64,000 nucleotides of DNA from Oscillospiraceae bacterium. Lineage in GTDB: Bacteria; Bacillota; Clostridia; Oscillospirales; Oscillospiraceae. The notes below the pieces were generated by a model. The model saw only the letters and a list, made by a program, of their open reading frames with translations. It did no database searches and was not told the origin of the DNA. The translations under genes were made by a program, and so were the position numbers. The stretch's first letter is position 1; each line of letters opens with the position of its first letter. The stretch lies in the NCBI GenBank assembly GCA_017540565.1, contig JAFYAU010000008.1:1-64000 (forward strand). Direction: 5' to 3'. Positions 33,992-43,112 of the stretch are shown here, piece by piece.

Positions 33992-36945
33992 GCGGTCTCC
34001 TCTCCCTCTTTCGCCTCCAGTGCGCCGAGGAGGCTGCGCAGGCGGATTCTGACGGCTCCGAGATTCGTGATCTCGTCGATCTTCAGCTGGGTATAGAACT
34101 TGCCTTCCGGTTCGAGGATGCTGCGGCATTCATCCGTGGTGATCGCATCGATCCCGCATCCGAAGGAGACCAGCTGTACCAGTTCGGTGTCCTTGTGATG
34201 GGTGGCGTATCGGGCGGCGCGGTACAGGCGGCTGTGATAGGTCCACTGGTTCAGGACACGCGTCCTCTGCGGTTCCTCCAGATGGCAGACGCTGTCTTCG
34301 CTGACAACGACGAAGCCCAGTTGGACGGCGAGCTTGTCGATGCCATGCCCGATCTCCGGATCGATGTGGTACGGCCGGCCGGCTAGGATCATGATCCGCT
34401 TTCCTTCGGCCCGGGCATAGGCTACGGCACGTTCGCCCTCTGCCATGACGTCGCGGCGGAAGCGGTCGTATGCCTCCAGACCGGCCTCGACGGCCCGGCG
34501 GCATTCCCCTCTCGTGACTGAGGGGTCGTGACGGTGCATCGCCTCGAACAGTGTGGCGGTGAAAGCCCGCGGAGAGTTGATGTTCAGATTGGGATAAAGG
34601 AAAGTGACTTCTTTCAGCCTGTCCATGTTCCCGTTGAGCAGTTCGCTGTAATAGGCCACGATGGGACAGTTGTAGTGGTTGGTGCCGCCCTGCTCGTCCA
34701 CGTTGTAGGTAAGGACCGGATAGAACAGGGTATCGAGACCCTCGTCCATCAGTTCCTCCATATGGCCGTGCATGATCTTTGCCGGATAGCAAGCGGTATC
34801 CGAAGGGATGGAGAACTGGCCTCTTTCATACGTGCGGCGGGTGGACAGGCGGCTGAAGACGACTTCATATCCGAGCTCGGTGAAAACGGCGTGCCACAGG
34901 GGGGCCAGTTCGTACATGCCCAACGCCATGGGGATCCCGATCTTTCCACGTTTGCCGGGACGGCCGGTGAGCCCGGCCAGATAATCGCGTTTGTATGCGT
35001 AGAGATTGGGGAGTTCCGCGTCGGGAGCGTCCAGGCCCAGACCGCGCTGGCACTGGTTGCCTGAGATCAGACGGCGGCCGTCCGCGAAGGTATTGATGAT
35101 GAGACGGCATTGATTGGTGCAGCCCCGGCAGACGGCGGCGCGGGAGGTATGGGAGAAGGAAGCCAGGGATTCTCTTGAGAGCAGGGTGCTTTTCCGGAAT
35201 TTCCTGGCGTACAGCGCGGCGCCGTATGCCCCCATGAGGCCGGCAATGGCAGGACGGATCACGGGTCCGTCCATCTCCATTTCGAAAGCGCGCAGAACAG
35301 CGTCGTTCAGGAAGGTCCCGCCCTGTACCACGATGTGCTGCCCGAGTTCCCGGGCGGATGAGGCGCGGATCACCTTGTATACGGCGTTTTTCACAACGCT
35401 GACGGACAGTCCGGCAGAGATGTCCTCGACGGTGGCGCCCTCCTTCTGGGACTGCTTGACGGAACTGTTCATGAAGACCGTGCAGCGGCTGCCCAGATCC
35501 ACGGGACTTTTTCCCCTCAGCCCGAGCGCAGCGAACTCCTCGATGCCGTAGCCCATGGAACGAGCAAACGTCTCGATAAAGGAACCGCAGCCGGAGGAAC
35601 AGGCCTCGTTGAGCATAATGCTGTCGATGGCGCCGTTCCTGATGCGGAAGCATTTGATGTCCTGTCCGCCGATGTCCAAGATGAAGTCCACATCCGGCTG
35701 GAAATAGCGGGCGGCGGTATAATGGGCGATGGTCTCGACGACACCGGCGTCAACCTGAAATGCCGCTTCGATCAGCTGCTCCCCGTACCCGGTGACGGCG
35801 CTGCCCCGGATTGTGATCCGGTCTCCGCACAGCTCGTAAATCTTTGACAGCTGTTCCCTGACCAGCTCCACGGGATTCCCGCGGTTGGAACTGTAAAAGC
35901 TGTAAAGGATACGGTTCTCGTCGCTGATCAGCGCAAGTTTGGTGGTCGTGCTGCCGCAGTCGATGCCCAGCCAGGCATCCCCGGCGTAGGAGGAGATGTC
36001 ATCCTCCTCGACCGTGGCCTTCGCGTGACGGTCCCTGAACGCCAGGTATTCATCCTCCGAAGCGAACAGCGGGGGAAGCCTGTGCCCGACGGTCACGGCA
36101 CCTTCGGCATTGGCCAGGGCTTTGGTAATTGTCTCGTAGGAAAACTGGCGGGAGTCCTTCCGGCTGAACATAGCGGCGCCCATCGCGACGGCAAAACGTC
36201 CGTATTCCGGGAATACGGCAGTCTCATCCGTAAGCTTCAGCGTCTCACGGAAACGGTCGCGGAGGCCCTGGCAGTAATGGAGAGGTCCGCCGAGGAACAT
36301 GACCTTTCCGGAGATCCGGCGCCCCTGGGCAAGTCCGGAGATGGTCTGGTTGACCACCGCCTGATAGATGCTTGCGGCGACATCCGCCTTCGCGGCGCCC
36401 TGATTCAGCAGCGGCTGAATGTCCGTCTTGGCAAAGACGCCGCAGCGTGAGGCGATGGGATACAGCCTGGTATGCTGCAGGCTGGCGGCGTCCATCTCGT
36501 CCACGGTCATATTCAGAAGGATCGCCATCTGGTCGATGAAGGCACCGGTCCCGCCAGCGCAGGTGCCGTTCATGCGCTCATCGGTCCCGCCGGCGAAGAA
36601 AATGACTTTGGCGTCCTCGCCGCCCAGCTCGATGACGACGGAGGTGTCCGGCTCCAGCGCCTTGACGACCTCGCCGGTGGCGTAGACCTCCTGTACGAAA
36701 GGAAGACCGGCGGCCTCGGCCAGTCCGAGCCCGGCGGAGCCGGAGATGGCAGCGGTAAACGCCCTGCCGATGAGAAGATCCCGTATCTCGGTGATCATCT
36801 CCAGCGCCTTGGTCCGCACCTGAGACAGATGCCTTTCGTATTTTTCATACAGGACGGTGTTGCCCTCCATGAGGACCACTTTTGCAGTAGTACTCCCGAT
36901 GTCGATGCCCAGGGAGCAGAGGGCAGAGGATCCCGAAGCAGTCAT
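33988..36945 (-). CDS. Acyl-CoA dehydratase activase (BadF/BadG/BcrA/HgdC family), double ASKHA
   Basis: A 985-residue protein. Two ASKHA ATPase modules are in tandem: GIDIGSTTAKVV with NGTCAGGTGAF and IASRCGVF (about 12-270), and GIDCGSTTTKLA with NEACSSGCGSF and LGSRCTVF (about 320-580). Each keeps the paired cysteines that bridge a 4Fe-4S cluster in HgdC. A DUF2229 region follows (KRGKIGIPMALGMYELAPLW, DTACYPAKIMHGH, NHYNCPIVAYYSELL). Such proteins pass electrons, energised by ATP, to radical dehydratases. The ATG at 36945 follows AGGAG. The partner half is the overlapping downstream gene. Confidence 0.85.
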   Translation of the reverse strand: MTASGSSALCSLGIDIGSTTAKVVLMEGNTVLYEKYERHLSQVRTKALEMITEIRDLLIGRAFTAAISGSAGLGLAEAAGLPFVQEVYATGEVVKALEPDTSVVIELGGEDAKVIFFAGGTDERMNGTCAGGTGAFIDQMAILLNMTVDEMDAASLQHTRLYPIASRCGVFAKTDIQPLLNQGAAKADVAASIYQAVVNQTISGLAQGRRISGKVMFLGGPLHYCQGLRDRFRETLKLTDETAVFPEYGRFAVAMGAAMFSRKDSRQFSYETITKALANAEGAVTVGHRLPPLFASEDEYLAFRDRHAKATVEEDDISSYAGDAWLGIDCGSTTTKLALISDENRILYSFYSSNRGNPVELVREQLSKIYELCGDRITIRGSAVTGYGEQLIEAAFQVDAGVVETIAHYTAARYFQPDVDFILDIGGQDIKCFRIRNGAIDSIMLNEACSSGCGSFIETFARSMGYGIEEFAALGLRGKSPVDLGSRCTVFMNSSVKQSQKEGATVEDISAGLSVSVVKNAVYKVIRASSARELGQHIVVQGGTFLNDAVLRAFEMEMDGPVIRPAIAGLMGAYGAALYARKFRKSTLLSRESLASFSHTSRAAVCRGCTNQCRLIINTFADGRRLISGNQCQRGLGLDAPDAELPNLYAYKRDYLAGLTGRPGKRGKIGIPMALGMYELAPLWHAVFTELGYEVVFSRLSTRRTYERGQFSIPSDTACYPAKIMHGHMEELMDEGLDTLFYPVLTYNVDEQGGTNHYNCPIVAYYSELLNGNMDRLKEVTFLYPNLNINSPRAFTATLFEAMHRHDPSVTRGECRRAVEAGLEAYDRFRRDVMAEGERAVAYARAEGKRIMILAGRPYHIDPEIGHGIDKLAVQLGFVVVSEDSVCHLEEPQRTRVLNQWTYHSRLYRAARYATHHKDTELVQLVSFGCGIDAITTDECRSILEPEGKFYTQLKIDEITNLGAVRIRLRSLLGALEAKEGEETA

Positions 36946-37007
36946 AGCGTCAAAACTCCTGAAATAATATGCCTTCCTCAGGGGAAAGCAGCGAACCATT
37001 ACCATTC

Positions 37008-37036
37008 AGTATACCACGAAAAGCCCGCCTGCACAA
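37008..37036 (-). promoter_or_regulatory. Promoter of the activase/dehydratase-like unit
   Basis: On the minus strand, -35 TTGTGC (37036-37031), 17-bp spacer, -10 TATACT (37013-37008), about 63 nt before the start. Confidence 0.55.
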
Positions 37037-37193
37037 TTGCGGAACGGCCTTTTCCGCCGGCAGACGTGTTCAGCCGGGAACATCGTAACGCAGAAAACGG
37101 ATCCCGGGCGGGTATTTACAATAATTTTATGATCCCACAGAGGGAAAATCGGAGTATACTGAAAGGCAGTGAACACACACGGAGGCATGACGG

Positions 37194-37895
37194 ATGTCAT
37201 TTATCAGATTTGAACATGTGAGTAAAACATACCGTTCCGGACAGGTGGAGGTCCAGGCGCTTAAGGACGTCTCATTTGAAGTGGAATCCGGAGAGATCTG
37301 CGTGATCGTCGGCCAGTCCGGCGCGGGAAAGACCACGCTGCTGAACATCCTGGGGGGCATGGATACACTGACCGGAGGAACGATCGTCATGAACGGGCAG
37401 GAGGTCTCCGCCCTGACGAACCGGCAGCGGGCCGGTTACCGCAGGACAGAGATCGGATTCGTCTTTCAGTTCTACAACCTGATCCCGAACCTGACCGCAC
37501 TGGAGAACGTGGAGATCGCCGCGCAGCTCGTGAAGGAGGCCCTTCCGGCGCAGGAAGTGCTGGAACGGGTGGGCCTTGCGGACCGCATGGGCAATTTTCC
37601 CGCACAGCTGTCCGGCGGAGAGCAGCAGAGGGTTGCCATCGCCAGAGCGCTCGCCAAGAATCCCCGGCTGCTGCTGTGCGACGAACCGACGGGCGCGCTG
37701 GACTACGAGACCGGAAAGCAGATCCTGGCGCTTCTGCAGGAGCAGAGCAGGAAGAACGGAATGACGGTGATCATCATCACGCACAATTCCGCTCTGACGG
37801 CCATGGCTGACCGGGTCATCCAACTGCAGAGCGGCACCGTAAAATCCGTAGCAAAGAACGAATCACCGGTGCCTGTTGAGGAGATCGAATGGTGA
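37194..37895 (+). CDS. ABC transporter ATP-binding protein (MacB/LolD-like)
   Basis: A 233-residue ATPase with Walker [10 protein letters not shown] (40-48), Q-loop in [12 protein letters not shown], signature LSGGEQQR (139-146), Walker [13 protein letters not shown] and H-loop IITHN. The sequence belongs to the MacB/LolD/FtsE-like class that works with FtsX-type permeases rather than classic importers. It overlaps the permease start by 7 nt. A TATACT lies at 37155-37160 with no convincing -35, so control by an activator is possible. Confidence 0.92.
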   Translation: MSFIRFEHVSKTYRSGQVEVQALKDVSFEVESGEICVIVGQSGAGKTTLLNILGGMDTLTGGTIVMNGQEVSALTNRQRAGYRRTEIGFVFQFYNLIPNLTALENVEIAAQLVKEALPAQEVLERVGLADRMGNFPAQLSGGEQQRVAIARALAKNPRLLLCDEPTGALDYETGKQILALLQEQSRKNGMTVIIITHNSALTAMADRVIQLQSGTVKSVAKNESPVPVEEIEW

Positions 37896-40800
37896 TGAGA
37901 ACGTCGGCTTTCGCAAAAAACAGCTGGCGGGAGATCAGGAGGACCTTGGGAAGATACATCGCGATCCTGGCGATTATCGCCCTGGGGGTCGGTTTTTTCT
38001 CCGGACTGCGTGTAATGAGGCAGGCTATGGTCAGGACGGGGGACGATTACCTGCGGAAGCAGAGGTTTTATGACTTCCGCATGCTGTCGACCATGGGATT
38101 CACGCAACGGGATGCCGACGCCGTCTCCGGAGAGGAAGGCGTCGCATTCGCGGAAGGCTCCGTCAGCGGGGATTTCCTGATTGAAAACGAAGAGGGCAAG
38201 GAGACGGCCTGGAAGGCCCTGATGATCTCCGAACTCAACGCTCCAGCGCTGAAAGCGGGGCGGATGCCCGTGCGGGCGGATGAGGTGCTGGCGGATCATC
38301 TGGCTTTCACAGAAGAAGACATCGGGAGAAAAATAACCGTTCCGGAAGAGGACGGAGGTCCGCTCCTGTTCCGGGAGTATACAATCAGCGGCCTGTGCAG
38401 CAGTCCGCTGTATCTGAGCGTTGAAAGAGGTACCACATCTCTTGGAAACGGAAAGCTCGCGGGTTTCTTCTGCTTCCGGCCGGAAGGGCTGGATACGGAG
38501 ATTTTTACCGAACTCTATGTCGCCATGGAGGAGACGGCGGAGATCTTCTCGGAAGAATACGACAGGCAGCGGGAGCAGGAGAGACCGCTGCTGGAGGCGG
38601 CACTCGAGCGCAGGGCGGAGGAAAGGTTTCAGGAAATTCTGACGGAGGCGGAAGAAGCGTACGCCGATGCCGAGGAGGAATACTTGGAGGGGAAGCGCTC
38701 CTATGAGGAGGAGCGGAAGAACGCCGAAGAGGAGCTGGACGAGGCACTGAAGAAACTGGAGGATTCGAAGCGCGAACTGGATGATGCCGGAGCGGAGCTG
38801 GACAGCACGGCTGTCCGCCTGGCTGATGCGGAAGAGGAGATCCGCAGGGGAGAAAAACAGTATTATGACGGCTGCGCTGGCATGAAGGCCGCCAGAGAAG
38901 AATATGAAACGAAGAAGACGCAGACGGAGGAGGAACTAGCCGGCAAAAGGCAGGAACTGGCTGAGGCAAGGGCGCAGGCGGAGAGCGCGGCTGAGACTCT
39001 GGAGGCCGCTGGAGCAGAGGAGATCCTCCGCCAGTACGCGGAACTGCAGCAGACGGCATCCGCGCTGGAACTGCAGATGCAGCAGCCGGAGCTGGATGAG
39101 CAAAGCAGGACTGCCGCAGCGGCGCAGCTGGAACAGGTCCGGGCAGCGCTCGGGCAGATAGAAGCGTCGGGGGTCCCGGAAGCCTGGCAGGCGGCACAGA
39201 GTGCGCTGGAGCAGACGGAAACGGCACAGAAGGCACTGGACGCTGCGGAGGCTGAGGCTCAGAACGCTTTTGCAGAAGCCGAAAAGCAGCTGAAAGACAC
39301 GGAGGAGCAGCTGTATGCCGGATGGATGAAGGTGAGTGCTGCAAAAAGAGAACTGGAGGCCGGGAAGGAAGCCTACGCCAGAGGACTGACGGAATACCAG
39401 GACGGAAAAGAGAGCTATGAACAGGGGCTGGAAGACTATGAGCAGGCCAAAAAGGATGCGGCGGACCAGTTTGCCGAGGCGGAGGAGGAACTGAGCGAGG
39501 CCGAAAGGGAACTGGCTGACGCCAGGGAGGAGATCGACAGCCTGCAGCCGCCGGAGACCTGGCTGCTGGACAGAGACAGCAATGCGGGCTATCTGGCCTA
39601 TGACAATGACAGCCAGATCGTTCAGGGCATATCACGTGTGTTTCCGCTGTTCTTCTTCCTTGTAGCCGCGCTGGTGTGCGTCACGACCATGACCAGAATG
39701 GTGGACGATCAGCGCACGCAGATAGGGACTCTGAAGGCTCTTGGTTTCAGCAATGCCCGGATCACGTGGAAATACGTTTTCTATTCCGGCTCTGCTGCGC
39801 TGATCGGAGCGGTCGCCGGCTTCCTGGCGGGATCAGCGCTGTTTCCCGTCTGCATATGGAAAGGATACTCCCTGCTGTACGGATTCGGACGGATCAGGAT
39901 CGTCTACAACTGGGGACTGGGTGCGGCTGCGCTGGTTGTCGCGCTTCTGTGTTCTGCCGGGGCAACGTACGCGGCCTGCCGGAAGGAACTGCACAGCGTT
40001 CCGGCGGAGCTTATGAGACCGAGAACTCCTCCCGCAGGGAAGAGAGTGTGGATCGAGCGCATCGGTTTCCTCTGGCGGAGATTCTCCTTCCTGCACAAGG
40101 TGACTGCCCGCAATATCTTCCGGTACAAGAAGCGGCTGATCATGATGGTTCTGGGGATCGGCGGATGTACGGCGCTGGTCATTACCGGGCTCGGGCTGAG
40201 GGACAGCATCTGCGATATCGCGGAGGATCAGTTCGGAAAGATCATGACCTACGATTATTCGATCACCTTCCGGGAGGATGTCTCTGAGGAGGACAGAAAG
40301 ACCTTCGGGGAAACGGCGGGGAACCGCCTCTCCATGTGTGTGCCTGTCTGTTCCGATACGGTGGAGGGAGAAGGAAACGGCAGGACGAAGCAGGTGAACG
40401 TGCTCGCCTGCTCAAATCCTGAGATATCCTCGCTGGTCCATCTGAAAACGGATGACGGGGAGTTGCCGTGGCCGGAAGACGGAAGCGTCATCATCAGCAA
40501 CAATCTTGCGGAAGTGCTCGGACTTGCCGAAGGGGATATGCTTCGCCTGAAGACGGACGACGTCCATACCACGGAAGTGCCCGTCACCGGCATATTCCGG
40601 AATTATGTCTATTACTACGCCGTGATGACGGACGCGACCTACGAGGCCATTCTCGGCAGACAGGTGAAGATCAACACCGCCTATGCCGATGCGGGGGACG
40701 GCGACGTACACGCGGTAGCGGCCTCTCTCTCCGGAGAGGAGAGCGTCGCGGCCATCTCGGTCATGGCGGATCTCCGGACCATGGTGGGGAACATGCTCAA

Positions 40801-41206
40801 GAGCATGAACTATATCGTCGCTCTGGTGATCGGATGCGCGGCGGCGCTCGCTTTCGTTGTCCTGTTCAATCTGAGCAACATCAATATCAGCGAGCGAGTG
40901 AGGGAAATAGCGACCATCGAGGTCCTGGGATTCTCCGAAAGGGAAACGGCGGCGTATGTTTTCCGGGAGAATCTGGTGCTGACGCTGATGGGGGCCGTTC
41001 TCGGACTTCCTCTGGGAAAACTGCTGCATGCGTTCGTTATGGACCAGATACGGCTGGATATGGTCTGTTTCGAAACAAAGGTGACGCCCCTGAGTTATGT
41101 GATTGCGGTGATCCTGACCTTCGTATTCACCGTGACGGTGGATCTGATCATGAGGAGAAAACTGAGGCGTATAGACATGGCAGAGGCGCTGAAAAGCGTG
41201 GAATGA
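37889..41206 (+). CDS. FtsX-like ABC transporter permease with long coiled-coil insert
   Basis: A 1105-residue type VII (mechanotransmission-like) permease. An N-terminal membrane helix (about 22-45) leads to an external region holding a Glu/Ala/Gln-rich coiled coil of about 320 residues (about 240-560). The first FtsX core (about 585-690, VFPLFFFLVAALVCVTTMTR) and a second duplicated part (FRYKKRLIMMVLGIGGCTAL; C-terminal helices about 970-1090, EVLGFSERETAAY) follow. The start is the ATG at 37889, 5 nt after AGGAG; an ATG 6 nt later is possible. The substrate is unknown; the coil may reach into or across the wall. A terminator follows. Confidence 0.87.
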   Translation: MVMRTSAFAKNSWREIRRTLGRYIAILAIIALGVGFFSGLRVMRQAMVRTGDDYLRKQRFYDFRMLSTMGFTQRDADAVSGEEGVAFAEGSVSGDFLIENEEGKETAWKALMISELNAPALKAGRMPVRADEVLADHLAFTEEDIGRKITVPEEDGGPLLFREYTISGLCSSPLYLSVERGTTSLGNGKLAGFFCFRPEGLDTEIFTELYVAMEETAEIFSEEYDRQREQERPLLEAALERRAEERFQEILTEAEEAYADAEEEYLEGKRSYEEERKNAEEELDEALKKLEDSKRELDDAGAELDSTAVRLADAEEEIRRGEKQYYDGCAGMKAAREEYETKKTQTEEELAGKRQELAEARAQAESAAETLEAAGAEEILRQYAELQQTASALELQMQQPELDEQSRTAAAAQLEQVRAALGQIEASGVPEAWQAAQSALEQTETAQKALDAAEAEAQNAFAEAEKQLKDTEEQLYAGWMKVSAAKRELEAGKEAYARGLTEYQDGKESYEQGLEDYEQAKKDAADQFAEAEEELSEAERELADAREEIDSLQPPETWLLDRDSNAGYLAYDNDSQIVQGISRVFPLFFFLVAALVCVTTMTRMVDDQRTQIGTLKALGFSNARITWKYVFYSGSAALIGAVAGFLAGSALFPVCIWKGYSLLYGFGRIRIVYNWGLGAAALVVALLCSAGATYAACRKELHSVPAELMRPRTPPAGKRVWIERIGFLWRRFSFLHKVTARNIFRYKKRLIMMVLGIGGCTALVITGLGLRDSICDIAEDQFGKIMTYDYSITFREDVSEEDRKTFGETAGNRLSMCVPVCSDTVEGEGNGRTKQVNVLACSNPEISSLVHLKTDDGELPWPEDGSVIISNNLAEVLGLAEGDMLRLKTDDVHTTEVPVTGIFRNYVYYYAVMTDATYEAILGRQVKINTAYADAGDGDVHAVAASLSGEESVAAISVMADLRTMVGNMLKSMNYIVALVIGCAAALAFVVLFNLSNINISERVREIATIEVLGFSERETAAYVFRENLVLTLMGAVLGLPLGKLLHAFVMDQIRLDMVCFETKVTPLSYVIAVILTFVFTVTVDLIMRRKLRRIDMAEALKSVE

Positions 41207-41212
41207 CGGAGA

Positions 41213-41246
41213 GGGGCTCCGGACGGAACGTCCGGAGCCCCTTTTC
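41213..41246 (+). terminator. Terminator of the ABC transporter unit
   Basis: A perfect 12-bp stem GGGGCTCCGGAC/GTCCGGAGCCCC, loop GGAAC, then TTTT. Confidence 0.88.
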
Positions 41247-41270
41247 GGCGCTGTATCAATTGTGGGAGAT

Positions 41271-42143
41271 TCACACGGTCAGCGTCTCGCCGGTGAGCAG
41301 CTCGTAGGCCTGCAGATACTTGGCGATGGTCTTTTCCACGATATCCTCGGGCATTGTCCAGTTGTGATCGTGGGACTTCAGCCAGTCGCGGGCAAACTGC
41401 TTGTCGAAACTGGGCTGTCCGTGGCCGACCTCATATTCCGCGGCCGGCCAGAAACGGCTGGAATCCGGGGTCAGCATCTCGTCGCCGATGAGGAAATTGC
41501 CTTCGTCGTCGAGACCGAACTCAAATTTCGTGTCAGCGATGATGATGCCCCGCGCCAGAGCGTAGGCGGCGCATTTTTCGTACAGGGCAAGCGAGGTGTC
41601 CCTCAGCTTTTCAGCGTACAGCCGGCCTTTGCCGGGAAAACGCTTTTCCAGATAATCGATGCTCTGTTCGAAGGTGATGTTCTCGTCGTGATCGCCGATC
41701 TCCGCCTTGGTGCTGGGGGAGTAGAGCGGTGCCGGGAGCTTCTGGCTTTCCTGAAGTCCCGAGGGAAGGCGGACGCCGCCGACCTCACCCGTCTCACGGT
41801 AGGAAGTCCATCCGCTGCCGGATAGATATCCGCGCACGATACACTCCACCGGCAGCATCGTCAGCTTCCGGCATTTCATGCTCTTGCCGGCAAAGCCGGG
41901 CTGACGGAAATACTCCGGCATGTCCGCGGGATCGACGGACAGCATGTGGTTCGGGACGATGTCTTTTGTGAACTCGAACCAGAACCGGCTCATCTGCGTG
42001 AGCACGGTGCCCTTCCCCTTCACGATGTTGTGAAGGATCACGTCGAAGCAGCTGATGCGGTCAGTGGCCACCATGATGAGGCTGTCGCCGACATCGTAGA
42101 TCTCACGGACCTTTCCTTCCTTGACAGGACTAAAAATCTCCAT
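41271..42143 (-). CDS. purC: Phosphoribosylaminoimidazole-succinocarboxamide synthase
   Basis: A 290-residue SAICAR synthetase that joins aspartate to CAIR in purine synthesis. It has the N-terminal KEGKVREIYDVGDSLIMVATDRIS (ATP-binding), PVECIVRGYLSGSGW, ADTKFEFGLD and DEMLTPDSSRFW. The ATG at 42143 follows AAGGAG. It lies downstream of birA on the same strand and apart from other purine genes, except hpt in another operon. Confidence 0.95.
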   Translation of the reverse strand: MEIFSPVKEGKVREIYDVGDSLIMVATDRISCFDVILHNIVKGKGTVLTQMSRFWFEFTKDIVPNHMLSVDPADMPEYFRQPGFAGKSMKCRKLTMLPVECIVRGYLSGSGWTSYRETGEVGGVRLPSGLQESQKLPAPLYSPSTKAEIGDHDENITFEQSIDYLEKRFPGKGRLYAEKLRDTSLALYEKCAAYALARGIIIADTKFEFGLDDEGNFLIGDEMLTPDSSRFWPAAEYEVGHGQPSFDKQFARDWLKSHDHNWTMPEDIVEKTIAKYLQAYELLTGETLTV

Positions 42144-42226
42144 TGTCAGAGCACTCCTTTTTCTTGCCGGAAATTGGGAAAACAAAACGGGAAGGGGGAC
42201 GGGATGCGGGGAGGTTTTCGCACAGT

Positions 42227-43039
42227 TCATGTGTAACCGTACAGCCCGCGGACAGAGACTTCTCCGGAACTGACAGAAGCGGAAGAGCCGTCCTCATACT
42301 GCACCAGAAGAGAAAAGTCGTCGTTGACGCCGAGGCACTTTGCCGGCCGTCTTTCCGATCCGGAGAGGATCAGAACTTCCCGCCCGGGGTTCAGACAGTG
42401 ACTGCGGTAGAGTTCCAGCGCCCGGGCGTGGCCGGCGGGAAACTCCGCCGCCAGAGGGTCGAGACAGCGCAGGACGGTCTCCAGCATGGTGCTCTCACTG
42501 GGAAGCACACGGGGGGAGAGAGAAGCCAGAGAGACAGCGACCTTTGAAAGCTCGGGGCCGAAATCCGCATCCGTCTGATACAGATTGATGCCGATGCCGA
42601 CGATGGCGCACAGGGAGCCGTCGGAGGGATCCGGCATGGCTTCCGTCAGGATGCCGCAGAGTTTCCGGCCTTCGCAGACAACGTCGTTCGGCCATTTGAT
42701 GGAGGGGCGGACGTCCGTGCACCACTCCACGGCTTCGCATACGGCGACTGCCGTCCGGGGCGTGACAGAGCTCAGTTCCTCCGGTGTGCATCGGGGACGC
42801 AGGAGAAGGGAGAAATACAGACCCTTGCCTCTGAGCGACTGGAATCGCCTGCCCTTGCGGCCGCGGCCGGCCGTCTGGGTAAAAGCAGCCACCACAGTGC
42901 CACCGGGGGCACCGAGAAGCATCTTGTCCCGCAGGACGTCACTGGTGGACGTGACGGAATCGTAGACATACAATTCCCTGCCGGCGACCTGTCCGGCCAT
43001 CCGGTTACGGATCCTCTCTATTTCATCAGGCGTAATCAT
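42227..43039 (-). CDS. birA: Biotin--[acetyl-CoA-carboxylase] ligase
   Basis: A 270-residue biotin-protein ligase. The central domain has GRGRKGRRFQS (58-68) for biotinyl-AMP and KWPNDVVCEGRKLCGIL, followed by a short SH3-like C-terminal domain. It lacks the N-terminal DNA-binding helix-turn-helix, so it is a monofunctional ligase and not a repressor. It lies directly after pyruvate carboxylase, whose biotin lysine is its likely substrate. AGGAGG precedes the ATG. Confidence 0.93.
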   Translation of the reverse strand: MITPDEIERIRNRMAGQVAGRELYVYDSVTSTSDVLRDKMLLGAPGGTVVAAFTQTAGRGRKGRRFQSLRGKGLYFSLLLRPRCTPEELSSVTPRTAVAVCEAVEWCTDVRPSIKWPNDVVCEGRKLCGILTEAMPDPSDGSLCAIVGIGINLYQTDADFGPELSKVAVSLASLSPRVLPSESTMLETVLRCLDPLAAEFPAGHARALELYRSHCLNPGREVLILSGSERRPAKCLGVNDDFSLLVQYEDGSSASVSSGEVSVRGLYGYT

Positions 43040-43062
43040 AGGGGCCTCCTGAGGCAGAGCAC

Positions 43063-43087
43063 ACCGGAAGGCGGTCGGCCTTCCGGT
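43063..43087 (-). terminator. Hairpin between pyc and birA
   Basis: A perfect stem ACCGGAAGGC/GCCTTCCGGT without a U-tract. It may be a weak or partial terminator or an mRNA processing site separating pyc from birA. Confidence 0.4.
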
Positions 43088-43112
43088 GCTGCTTGCGTGA
43101 TGGGTCTGCGGG

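Noticed and set aside
37036-37194. Possible riboswitch or small gene between the activase unit and the ABC transporter
   Set aside because: No conserved RNA core or RBS-backed frame was found; only promoter-like elements are seen.
38600-39560. Repeat-like, low-complexity DNA inside the ABC permease gene
   Set aside because: The repetition is at the protein level (heptads of a coiled coil); no DNA tandem repeat or CRISPR-like array is present.
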